Shown here piece by piece: positions 1 to 9,900 of a stretch of DNA of 64,000 bases. The stretch covers positions 75,001 to 139,000 of the forward strand of contig JAWDGP010000891.1 of assembly GCA_033675545.1 (NCBI GenBank), given 5' to 3'. Position numbers and translations under genes: made by a program. Each line of letters begins with the position of its first letter. The stretch's first letter is position 1. The notes beneath the pieces are model-generated. The model saw only the letters and a program-made list of their open reading frames with translations. It did not search any database and was not told the DNA's origin. The stretch comes from Elysia crispata (taxonomy: Eukaryota; Mollusca; Gastropoda; Plakobranchidae).

Positions 1-40
1 ATTACAAACTAGTTTTTTTTTATGAAAAACTATACATCAG

Positions 41-118
41 ATTAGGGACATGACCCCCATTTTTTAAAAAGCAACGTTTTGTTGTCATTAAATAAAAATT
101 AGACCTTTGATATTATTT
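41..118. repeat. Left copy of a ~78-bp repeat flanking the retrotransposon
   Basis: The stretch from attagggacatgaccccca to the insertion point recurs with substitutions at about 4554-4632, beyond the other LTR and about 125 bp of unrelated sequence. The retrotransposon therefore landed at the end of one unit of an older duplication. Bases 1-40 hold nothing I recognise. Confidence 0.75.
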
Positions 119-350
119 TGTAGCACTTATCCAATTAATAAGAAACACAGTTTGAACCCTTGGGTTTTCTGGTTTTATTGAATTATTAAAGTATCATCCG
201 ACTGTGTTGAGATATAAGTCTGAACTGACAAAGTATGCTCTTGGTTTCCTCAACGCCTCTGCGGTGAGCTCTCTTCACAACCTCGGATGTATACATTCGT
301 CACGGGTTAGTCTTTATCATTGTCCAAGATTTAATAGTCCAAACGCCACA
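119..350 (-). repeat. 3' LTR of the CsRn1-like element
   Basis: Partner of the repeat at 4195-4426. The G-run polypurine tract lies directly upstream of it on the minus strand, as expected for a 3' LTR. Confidence 0.92.
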
Positions 351-371
351 CAGCCCCCCCCCCCCCCCCAA
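351..371 (-). other. Polypurine tract, G16
   Basis: Sixteen consecutive C on the plus strand (354-369), hence G16 on the element's coding strand, three bases from the 3' LTR. The position fits a plus-strand primer. A homopolymer this long is unusual for a PPT and may vary in length or be a sequencing artefact. Confidence 0.7.
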
Positions 372-397
372 TGACTGAATGACTGACACCGTAAGAG

Positions 398-1700
398 TCA
401 CTGGTATCGCATAGGCGATCGAATAGTGCGACCTGTACGCGAAGACATCTGAACAGCAGGGCGCGACATAGCTTGCTGATGCTTAGAGGCGGTGCTTGAG
501 TCTGATGGATGACTGCGTGAGGGATGACTCCGTTTGGCTGGAGGGCGACCACGTGGAGGAGGTTTAGCCAGTACGACCGGTTGAAATGAATCGAAAAACG
601 CTGGCTTGATGCGATCGACTGAGATTCGTTCAGCGCGACCGCCAATGTCTATGAGGAAAGTTTTGTCCCCTGGAGTCAGAACTGCGTGAGGACCCGAATA
701 AGGCTTCTGTAACGGCCCTTTAGTGCCATCTCGTCGGACGTATACATGTTTTGCGGCTGACAAAGATGGGGACAAGTAGGGCCCAGCAGAGGTGATGGGA
801 GGCCGGACGAGGTGCATAAAGCGGGATGTTCAACCTGAAATTCAGCAGCAAGTCATCCATAGATTTTGCAGATTTAGGTGGAACTAGTTCACCTGGGATT
901 GTCAAAGGCTCACCGTAAACAAGCTCTGCTGAGGTATAACCTAAGTTTTCCTTTGGTGTGGTTCTGAGCCCGAGAAGTACCCAAGGTAGTTCTTCCACCC
1001 AATTTGGACCGGTGAGACGGGCTTTTAGAGCTATCTTGAGAGTTCGATGAAAACGTTCGATCATCCCATTTGCCTGAGGATGATAAGCAGATGTATAGTG
1101 AAGCTTGACTCCGAGGCGAGCCGCTATCTCACTCCATAAAGATGATGTGAACTGTGACCCGCGATCTGACGAAATATCTCCAGGGACACTGAAACGAGCA
1201 ATCCAGCCAGTAATGAGAGCATGCACACACTCGGGTGTTGTAATGCCTCGTAGTGGAATAGCTTCTGGCCAGCGTGTGTTGCGGTCGATAATTGTCAGGA
1301 GATATGTGAAGCCAGAAGAAAAAGGTAAAGGTCCAACAATATCAATGTTTATGTGTGAGAATCTTTTCTCAGGTACAGAGAAATGTTCTAGTGGAGTTTT
1401 GTATTTTCGAACTTTGACAGTGACGACATTCTTTCACCCATCTACTGACCTGCTTCCGCATCCCGTGCCAAACAAATTTGTCTGAGATCATTTTGACGGT
1501 GGCTTTGACTCCTGGATGTGAGAGATTGTGAACAACGTCGAACACTGTGCGTCTGAAATCAGGAGGTACAAACGGACGTGGACGGCCTGTTGAAACGTCA
1601 CACACAAGCTCTGGTCCTTGCTTGTTCAATATTGTATTGGTAATCTCTAGGCAAGTGAAGGCTGCCTTGTAAGCTTGTACATCAATACTAGCAGCTTGGG
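398..1700 (-). pseudogene. pol: Integrase, DDE type with C-terminal domain
   Basis: The zinc-binding HHCC region lies at about 1550-1400 (HNLSHPGV ... CRHCQ). The catalytic core follows: INIDIVGPLPFSSG-like residues at about 1340 give the first Asp, SSDRGSQFTS (about 1150) the second, and HPQANGMIERFHR (about 1060) the Glu. The chain then changes frame near 830-720. The C-terminal segment HVYVRRDGTKGPLQKPYSGP at about 745-690 resembles the GPY/F module of gypsy integrases. The catalytic triad is present but frameshifts separate the pieces. Confidence 0.85.
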
Positions 1701-1759
1701 CTCTAGCCATTGCTATGTAATCTATGCCCAAGGAAACTGCGTTGGTTGTTCTGGAACGA

Positions 1760-2191
1760 GACAGACAGTCGGCGAGGATGTTGTTTTTACCAGAGACGTG
1801 TGCTGTGTCGGTGCTAAACTCGGAAATGGCAGAGAGATGTCTTTGTTGTCGTGCTGACCATAGTTCTGTTGTTTTTGCCATGGCGTGCACTAGTGGTTTA
1901 TTGTCTGTGTAAATCGTGAAATTCCGTCCTTCAAGCATGAAACGGAAGTGACGAATTGCCAAATATACTCCAAGTAATTCTCAATCGAAAGCACTGTATT
2001 TTATTTCGTAGTTGTCGGCTGGAAAAGGCTAAAGGTTGCCAATGACCCTTGTTGAACTGTTCGAGGACGGCGCCAACGGCCACATCTGAAGCGTCAGAAG
2101 TAAGAGCTAAAGGGCAGTCAGTGCAAGGATGGACCAGCATTGCTGCATTAGCCAAACGTTTAGGAAAGCTTGTTTCATCTCTTGTGACCAC
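1760..2191 (-). pseudogene. pol: RNase H domain of pol
   Basis: The frame from 2191 carries LTSDASDVAVGAVLEQ (first RNase H aspartate, DAS motif). The frame changes, and the frame from 1962 carries FTIYTDNKPLVHA (the TDNKPL motif) followed by an AISEFSTDTAHVSGKNN-type segment. This is the usual Ty3/gypsy RNase H, broken by at least one frameshift near 1962-2000. Confidence 0.83.
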
Positions 2192-3314
2192 ACTAGCTCT
2201 TGTCGAGGCTTAGATGATTTTAGTGCCCCGTAAAGAGGACTGAGGGTGGCAGCAATGTTAGGCAAAAAACGGTGGTAAAAGTTAATCATACCTAAAAACT
2301 CTTGTAGTCCTTTCACAGTTGATGGTTGAGGGAATGTTTGGATGACTTTAACCTTGGCTTGGGTTGGACTAGATCCTTTCTTTGATACTTGGTGCCCCAA
2401 GAATTCCAGGGAAGAGACACCGAAAAGACATTTTTCAAGGCGAATTACAAGTCCATGATCTATCAAACGTCTAAACACAGCTTTTAAGTCATCCAGGTGT
2501 TCCTTTTCTGTCGAACTTGCTATGAGGATGTCGTCAAGATAAACAAAAGCTGAATCAATCTCCTGAAGGACAGAATCCATAAGTCTTTGAAACGTTTGAG
2601 CAGCACTTTTTAAGCCGAAAGGCATCCGCAAAAATTCCCACAGACCAAACGTAGTGATCACTGCTGTCTTAGGATTGTCTTCAGGGGCGACTGGAATCTG
2701 ATGATAGCCACGAACAAAGTCAATTTTCGAGAAGATTGTCTTTCCTTTAAGGCGGGACGAGAAGTCATGGATATGGGGAATGAGGTACCGATCTTGCGCG
2801 GTAACATCGTTTAATTTTCTGTAGTCGCCGCATGGGCGCCAGCCACCGTTTGGTTTGGATACCATATGGAGAGGAGATGCTTGATTTCCTAATAATGCCC
2901 ATCTTTTCCATCTCGGAAAACTTTTTTGGCTATTGCTAGTCCATCTGGAGCAAGGCGACGAGCTCGGGCGAAGACAGGACGGTCTTTAGTTGGGATGAAG
3001 TGATGTACACCATGTTTAACCTCTGCAGTTGAAAATGTTGGTTTCAGCAGATCCGGGAATTCATTTAGGAGCTTTCGGAACTTATTACTTGAAGGTTCGA
3101 CAAGCGCGAGGTTGGTTGGCGTAACTGTACTGACATAGCAGGGAATGCCTGAAAATGTGTCTGCTTCTATCAAGCGACGGTTCCTCATGTCGACAAGCAA
3201 GTTGTGTGTTCGTAAAAAAATCAGCGCCAAGGAGCGGGCGGCTGACATCTGCTGCGATAAGCCGAGCTTGGAAATTGCGTTGACCAAAACGAAGACAAAC
3301 GACGCGAGTACCAT
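2107..3314 (-). pseudogene. pol: Reverse transcriptase
   Basis: Two minus-strand frames (3314-2889 and 2865-2107) together cover a Ty3/gypsy RT. Visible landmarks are [16 protein letters not shown] (fingers), [14 protein letters not shown] (motif with the first catalytic Asp), [16 protein letters not shown], and the catalytic box [10 protein letters not shown] with both aspartates present, then LEFLGH and [13 protein letters not shown] leading to the connection. A frame break around 2870-2889 separates the N-terminal segment from the palm. Confidence 0.88.
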
Positions 3315-4120
3315 AAGTCGTTATGTTAGAACCATTGGCAGCTTGTAAGGGAGGTCCTCTGGATCCTGTTTTCTTGTCTAGTTTAGACGCTGGAGTAACA
3401 GAAACTTGAGCTCCTGTGTCAACTAGAAAGCACCTTTTAGAAATGACAAAAAACTGCGTATGTTTGTGGTTCTCTGAAGTTGAAACGGCACAATGTAGCG
3501 CTTTGGCGTTTCTCTGCCTGTGATTATGTGTAAAACTTGAATAGTGTTTGCAGGTGCGGTCACAGCGTTGTGCTTTCGACCCAAACCATCTGTGAAACCA
3601 GCAAACTGTGCTCACCTCAGCCGATTCGCTCAAATTACACTCTGGACTGAGTGAGGCCAGAATTCTGTCTGCTTCAAGCGACAACATTCGTAAATCTGCT
3701 TTTGGTGAGTTTGCTAGGGGGACACGAACTTTTTCCGGTAGTTGTCGAAAAAATATCTGTTCAAAAATAAAACAGGGTTTATGGTCCCCTAAGAGGGCAA
3801 GCATTGAGTCCATGAGTTCTGAGGGCTTTCTATCGCCTAACCCGCTAAGGTCTAATAACGTATTAGCCCTTTCTGTTTCTGAAAGCCCGAAAGCCGAACA
3901 TAAAAATGATTTAAGGGCCTCATATTTGTTGGTTAGAGGTGGAGAGGCGATCACTGACAAAGCTCTAGTTGCTGTTTGTGAGTCTAGAACAGCTACAACA
4001 TGAAAGTATCTCGTGTCATCAGATGATAGGTTGCGTAAGGCAAACTGTGCTTCAGTTTGCGCGAACCATGCCAGTCATCCAAAAAGTTGGAAGTTTAAGT
4101 GCTACTGCCTCGATAGACAT
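3085..4120 (-). pseudogene. gag-pro: gag with CHCC box, continuing into aspartic protease
   Basis: A gag start is visible at 4120 (minus strand), followed by a frame break before 3961; the frame is then open from 3960 to 3085. A cysteine-histidine box CWFHRWFGSKAQRCDRTC fits C-x2-H-x9-C-x3-C, the CHCC form described for CsRn1 gag rather than the usual CCHC. About 60 residues later comes the retroviral-type protease signature VDTGAQVSV, and then a LLGADF motif typical of the second half of the protease. The end of this frame overlaps the reading frame leading into RT, which marks another frameshift. Confidence 0.8.
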
Positions 4121-4175
4121 AATGAAATGAAATGTCGGAGGCTTAAAACTAGATCTAAAAAAATCCAGATCAACT

Positions 4176-4193
4176 ATCACGTCGGGGTCACCA
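4176..4193 (-). other. Primer binding site, tRNA-Trp type
   Basis: The plus strand here reads as the 3' end of animal tRNA-Trp including the CCA terminus (atcacgtcggggtcacca). The minus-strand copy is therefore an 18-base site complementary to that tRNA, one base inside the 5' LTR. tRNA-Trp priming is characteristic of the CsRn1 group. Confidence 0.85.
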
Positions 4194-4194
4194 G

Positions 4195-4426
4195 TGTAGC
4201 ACTTATCCAATTAATAAGAAACACAGTTTTAACCTTTGGGTTTTCTGGTTTTAGTGAATTATTAAAGTATCATCCGACTGTGTCGAGATATAAGTCTGAA
4301 CTGAGAAAGTAAGCTCTTGGTCTCCTCAACGCCTCTGTGGTGAGCTCTCTTCACAACCTCGTATGTATACATTCGTCACGGGTTAGTCTTTATCATTGTC
4401 CAAGATTTAATAGTCCAAACGCCACA
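4195..4426 (-). repeat. 5' LTR of the CsRn1-like element
   Basis: 232-bp long terminal repeat, 5' in the element's own (minus) orientation. It is about 96% identical to 119-350 by eye (9 mismatches, no gaps) and begins and ends with TG...CA. Confidence 0.92.
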
Positions 4427-4553
4427 ATTTGTTCTTTAATGTACGCCTCCCGCAATGGCCATCGATTTAACTAGATAGCGGTAATTCTAAAAAGTTTGAT
4501 CGTTGCCAATCACAACAGACTTACACATTGATCGTTGCCCATCGCCACAAAAC

Positions 4554-4632
4554 ATTAGGGACATGACCCCCACTTTTTAAAAAGCAATGTATTGTGCCAA
4601 TAGATCAAAATTAGACCTTTGACATTACTTTT
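4554..4632. repeat. Right copy of the ~78-bp repeat
   Basis: Partner of 41-118, about 85% identical by eye. The intervening 4431-4553 contains a short internal near-duplication around gatcgttgcc (about 4498 and 4530), suggesting a small tandem family. Confidence 0.72.
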
Positions 4633-4720
4633 TTTTCAATTTAGATCTAGATCTACCTCTCCCGCATAGCCTAAGCCAACCAGCGATAAGACCACCTCAG
4701 TCTGAGTGATATAATTAACT

Positions 4721-5780
4721 GTGGAAGATAGATCGATATTACGATGGCAGGTGAGAAAAAAGAGACGTCGTTTAAGACGATCCAGATACGTAGAAACACT
4801 CAATCAAAATCAAATCCCCCCAACCACACCACCACAAACAACACTTGATCAACCATCCATATCTATTGATACTGATCGAAATCTAGATCTAGATCTACGA
4901 CAAACTGGATCTAGATCTATAAATCAACCAACATCTGATCCAGATAGTGAAAACAGACGTAGCTCTAGATCTCCACAACGTAGACCCAGCTTTAGATCTG
5001 CTACACCGCCACAAGAAGCAGATAGACCCATACGGATTAGATCTACATCACCGCTACCGCCTCCACCTTACATCAGACAGGCAGCTTCTACGCTTACACC
5101 GTCAACTGCACTAAACCATGACAATATCAATATTGTTGCCCACAATATTGGGGAAATGACAAAGACATGCCATTATTGTGACGCAAAATTGTGACCCACA
5201 GAAACATCCTCACTATGCTGTGCCAATGGTCAAGTTAATTTACCCCCCTTACAAACTTTACCAGAACCTTTACACCAGCTGTTTGTGAGGGATACTGCAG
5301 AATCTAGAGGTTTTCGATTCGAAACATTCAAAGTTACAATTCAGCTTTCGCATTCGCATCACTTGGTGTAAATGAGGACATGTTACCGGCAGGGGTATAC
5401 TGTTTTAGAGTAAGTAGTACTGTTTGCCATAGAATAGGTCATCTACAACCAAATACAGATGGAGAAGGAGCTAAATTTGCACAATTGTACAGGTACACAT
5501 GCTGGACATATTGTATTCATTCCACGCTTTGCACTAACAACAAAAGACTGTCATCTCCCATTCACACTCATTAGGAGACAGTTTCCAATAAAACAGTCTT
5601 ATGCCATGACTATAAACACAGGGTCAAACTTTGACAAAAGTTGGAGTTTATAAGTCACAGGGTCAAACTTTGACAAAAGTTGGAATTTTTCTTCCACAGT
5701 CAGTTTTCACTCATGGTCAGTTGTATGTAGCTATGTCAAGAGTTAAAAGCTATTATGGTTTATAATTTGCATTGGCACCG
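4721..5780 (+). pseudogene. Internally deleted Helitron Rep/helicase relic
   Basis: An open frame (4721-5194) starts with a basic segment and ends with a Cys-x2-Cys finger (KTCHYCDAKL) like the N-terminal zinc finger of Helitron proteins. In shifted frames downstream the family's next block is seen: LPPLQTLPEPL (about 5240), a SLGV-like segment (about 5365), YCFRVSSTVCHRIGHLQP (about 5400-5455) and KFAQLY (about 5475). It then jumps directly to the C-terminal helicase region (FALTTKDCHLPF, RRQFPIKQSYAMTIN, HGQLYVAMSRV at about 5715). The Rep (HUH) nuclease and most helicase motifs are missing, so the relic is a deletion derivative. Terminal TC and CTRR ends were not identified. Confidence 0.75.
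5617..5694 (+). repeat. 39-bp tandem duplication in the Helitron helicase relic
   Basis: The stretch beginning cacagggtcaaactttgaca occurs at 5617 and again at 5656. The second copy is the one continuous with the conserved downstream helicase motif (GIFLPQ, then HGQLYVAMSRV), so the first is probably the inserted duplicate. Confidence 0.8.
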
Positions 5781-6540
5781 CCATCAGAGAACTCTTTGAC
5801 TATAACAAGCTACACCAATAATGTTGTCTTCAAATCAGCATTAGTATTATAATGGTGAATACAATATTTTTCTGTTAAATTTATTAATACATGGGTATTG
5901 ATTTAAACTTTCAATCCTGCAAATTCGCGGACTTTCAACAAGTTCCAGAAATTAAATTATAAATCATATGAATTAGTGTCAAATAGCATACTTTAAATGA
6001 AGACGGCGTGTCTCTTATTTTTTTAAATCTTTTTAAATTAATCTTACAAGCACTATAGTTTCTCTTTTGTCAGGAAGAAGATGAGATTGATAGTTTCATT
6101 TCAATTTATCTTTGGATTCTTCATCAGAGGCAAGTAAACGTGATGTGCAACGTTTTGAGTTGTAGAGAAGAAAAAATGGACGCTCTCCGCTCCCAATGCC
6201 TAGTTAGTGGTTGGTTCTATACATTTATGCTTCAATGTTCTCTAATGTGCAAGAGTTCCCTAGAGGAGCAGAAAGATAATACTGAGGTTACTCTTGCACA
6301 ATATTCAGTGTGTTAAAATGTGGCACTTCTATTTGATAAAGCCTGACCACTGTAGTAGGTTTGCCTTGACATGTTTAGAACCAATCATGACGTCACGCCT
6401 TATAGGAGAACAAACGGGGTTGCTGCCAATGAGTACATGCACTGTGTGTGTGTCTGAGGACGGGGAAAGGTGTAAGTGGCAGACATCATATAAGGCAGAC
6501 AGATGGAGAGAATGGGAGAGAAATTGAGTGACGGGGAAGT
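5781..6540. other. No gene recognised
   Basis: Mixed-composition DNA following the Helitron relic. The only notable feature is the transition into the GA microsatellite. The Helitron 3' end probably lies in the first part but I could not place it. Confidence 0.5.
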
Positions 6541-6797
<257 letters not shown>

Positions 6798-7089
6798 GCT
6801 GCTGTCCTAATCCCAGATCGGCTTCATCATCTTACCACCGATAACTGTGATCCTTGAACTTCATCTGTCACTATCTCGGAGATAAGCGATGCTGTGTGCG
6901 CCGCCATCATCTCCAAACCAAAACCACATCGTTGAATGATGTGACCTCTAGCTCCGCCTCGATAGGGAGGTTATCAAACACCGATTAGACTGGACCGAAA
7001 TAAGCTAGGCTTAGATAAAAAAAAAAACAAAAAAAAAAAACGCTTGAGTAAACTCGTCTGATACTTCAGTTACAAAGCAAAATTACGAA

Positions 7090-7645
7090 ATTAATTAATT
7101 GGCGTTGCAGTGATTGTGGAAGGTGTAAAAGTGGTAGCGGTGGTGCTGATGACAGCGATTAATAAAAAAGGTGGTGACATTGGTAGTGATGATGGTGGTT
7201 GGGATGATGATGGTGCTAGTACTGCTTGTGACAGCATTGGTAGTAATAGGGGTAGCACAGGTGAGGTTGTGATTTTAGTGATAGTGGTGACAGTGGAAAA
7301 AGGAGAAGGTGGCGATGGTGGTGGTAGAAGTAGTAGAGGGAGAGATGGCGGTAATGTGATGGTAAAGGTGGTGCTGGGAGCGATAGTGGTGGTTGAAGTT
7401 GCAGCAGTAATTGTGTCATGGGTGTTGATGGTAGGAATGGTGATGAGATAATACTATTATTAACAATGGGCTGATGCTAATTATTGTGGAGGTGGTGATG
7501 GCGATGGTAACAATGATGGTAATAGGGCTGGTACAGTTGTCACTGACGCTGTTGTTGGTGGAAACACTGGTAGTGATGTTTGACAGTGATGGTGGTATAA
7601 GTGGTTGTTGTAGTTTAGATGGTGATAGTAAGAAAAGAAAATGCA
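7090..7645. repeat. Cryptic GTG/GTR-rich low-complexity tract
   Basis: Strongly strand-asymmetric run of ggtggtgatg-like words without an exact period (G+T on the plus strand, A+C on the minus). ORFs on both strands in this block are compositional. A poly-A rich stretch (7016-7040) precedes it. Confidence 0.85.
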
Positions 7646-9900
7646 GCAGTACGCATATTTAAAATAAGTTATTTATAGAACTATAACTTAAACTGATTGA
7701 CAAATGATATTTCAAGGACTCATATTGAGTTTCTGTCACGAAAAGGTACACAACAACATTGATAACATTGTTATCTTCGGTTATTGTTCACTCTTAAATA
7801 ACAACTCCTATCAAATTAGATAAGAAATTCGATACTGATAACTTTTCGAAAAACCGCAAAGCTAGAGAGAGAATTAGGACCCAGTCACAAGCAAGAGCCG
7901 CATGTCTATAAGACGAAATAGTGTCAAACCACTACTCTACCTACACTCCACCTACAGGAAAAAGAGCACATTAATGGCTAGGATTATCTTTTTGATTAAA
8001 AAAATGGGGAGCTTTTAATTTTTGAGATGAAAGGGAGGAAGGAGGTAGTTTTACTTGGCTTGACATGTCTCTCTATAATATCAATCACACCGCTTTTTAT
8101 TTATTTATTTATTAATTTTATTTACATTTTTTTTTTTGTGTTTTTCAAACCTGCTATGTGTTGCGAATTCTACATTAAAATTTCTCAGTACAGTTTAGTA
8201 AAACAAAAACATCGAATATGATCAATGTTTGTACAAACAGTTAGAACAAGCCGCTTGAGACGAAGCAACGCGGAATACAGCGCTCTTGTCGAAGTGTCCA
8301 ACTTATTTCTAGCGCTTGCTCTGTACCAGTACCATCAGTCTAGACAGATGGTACTGCTCTGTACTGATGACGGGGATCATTCCCCCATGATCGAACTCAA
8401 TACTAGTAGGGCAGATTTACTCCCTTTGTTATGAGGAGTTTTCGCCCTTTGGTACTGGTACGAGTTACTGTCAGTGCCTTGTGCTTGACCAGTGACAGGT
8501 AACAGCAGTGCGGCTGAAGTAATCACACGGGTAATGTTAGAGGATGATGACCTGCAGAACCGTCTACCAAAGGAAATAAAGCCACGACGTCTCTCCCTCT
8601 CAACATAGCAAAGACTCTATCGAAGTTCATTATTTCCACTAGATAGTAAATCAGCCCTTTTGAACAAGATTGACCGAAATGAATATCGGAAAAATTTTTC
8701 GGACCTCCATAACTCTTCGACTCAGCGCTAGTACGGTGCTGTGAGCTGACTCTATCCGTGATCTACGGAAGAAAGGAACCGATAGTGTCTGGTTGCTGTT
8801 AGAACAGCACCACGCTTCCCACCTTTCTATAAAATTCAGTCGTTTTGTTCTCGCTTAGTCTTCCAATTGTCTGCTATTCTCCTTTGCTTTGACTTTCCTT
8901 GGCAGAATCTAAGTGCTCCACTAGCACTGAGAGATCCATTTCTCGGGTAATAATAATGTTTATAATGCACGACGTTTGAGGCGACAAACACACACTAGAG
9001 TTAGAGAACAATTCATGATTCAGCACATTTATTTTTCAATCAAACCGCTACCTGCTAATCTCAAAATGTTTCACGATTCCAGTTTGGTTTTATCTTTCAC
9101 ACTCTCACCAGCTTACCCTAATAACCGCTTTAATTTTGATAAGAAATTCTTTAAAAGATCAAAAAAGAAGATAGAATAAATGATATAATTGTCGAGGTAT
9201 TATCACCGTTCGACATAATGGTTGCTCGTGTGTTTGCACCTAGAGAAAAGCAAAGTTCAATACTTACCTGTGACTGTCAGACGACCCATCCATCTTCCCA
9301 TATTCTCCGCCCCACCCTATTTTGTTGCTTTCAATCATTTCATCTTTATATAATGGAGCTAGGCAAAAAATGAGGACCACCTAACCGAGCATTTCAAGAC
9401 CACCTAGGAACGTCAAATTTGGCATAAACGTGTAAATTGCCCTCAAGATTGGAGTAGTAATTTTATTTTCCAGCAAAATAGTATTTTTTGAAAATTAAAG
9501 GCAAAAATGTAATCATTGTTTCCTTAAAAGAAAAAGGCGAATGTGCGAACTATTTCCTGTAAGCACAGCTAGGCAGAGATGGCGGGAATGAAACTGAAAG
9601 TACGCACACAATGTAGGCGGCGGCAGATCTAAAACCGTCTGGAATAGATCATTTGGATAGTGGATGGAGCAAGTCAAGAGACAGGGCTAAAATGAAGTTG
9701 GACCCACCAGATTTCATGAACCAACCACTCATAGTCATAGAAAAACAGCGATGAAGAGGAGGAGGAGGAAAACATGTATGGAACAAGTCAATTGGATAGC
9801 AAGAATATATAAAAAAGACGCTACTGCTTGCACATCAATACCAACACTGTAACAGTTAACTAAAAAATTAAAAGTCATATCTTGTATCACTCTATCAATA
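7646..9900. other. No gene recognised
   Basis: Moderately AT-rich DNA. I see an inverted repeat at 8327-8356 and an isolated TATA box plus splice-donor pair on the minus strand near 9262-9352, but no coding segment that I can assign. Confidence 0.5.
8327..8356. repeat. Perfect 10-bp inverted repeat (hairpin)
   Basis: The arms cagtaccatc and gatggtactg are exact reverse complements around a 10-base spacer (agtctagaca) that itself contains tctaga. The arms' core word recurs shortly after as ctgtactgatg. Confidence 0.8.

Larger units (their letters stand above)
119..4426 (-). mobile_element. CsRn1-clade Ty3/gypsy LTR retrotransposon, defective
   Basis: Complete LTR-to-LTR element read on the minus strand. 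Two 232-bp direct repeats (119-350 and 4195-4426) start TG and end CA and differ at about 9 positions. They are flanked by a 4-bp duplication ATTT (115-118 and 4427-4430). Internal order on the minus strand is gag, protease, reverse transcriptase, RNase H, integrase, the Ty3/gypsy order. The CsRn1 assignment rests on two clade traits known from the family: a primer site complementary to tRNA-Trp and a gag CHCC box instead of CCHC. Coding capacity is split over at least six reading-frame breaks, so this copy should be non-autonomous. There is no env-like ORF. Confidence 0.93.

Noticed and set aside
9260-9270. Exact match to the first 11 bases of U1 snRNA (atacttacctg)
   Set aside because: The following bases do not resemble U1 stem-loop I; it is better read as a minus-strand splice donor.
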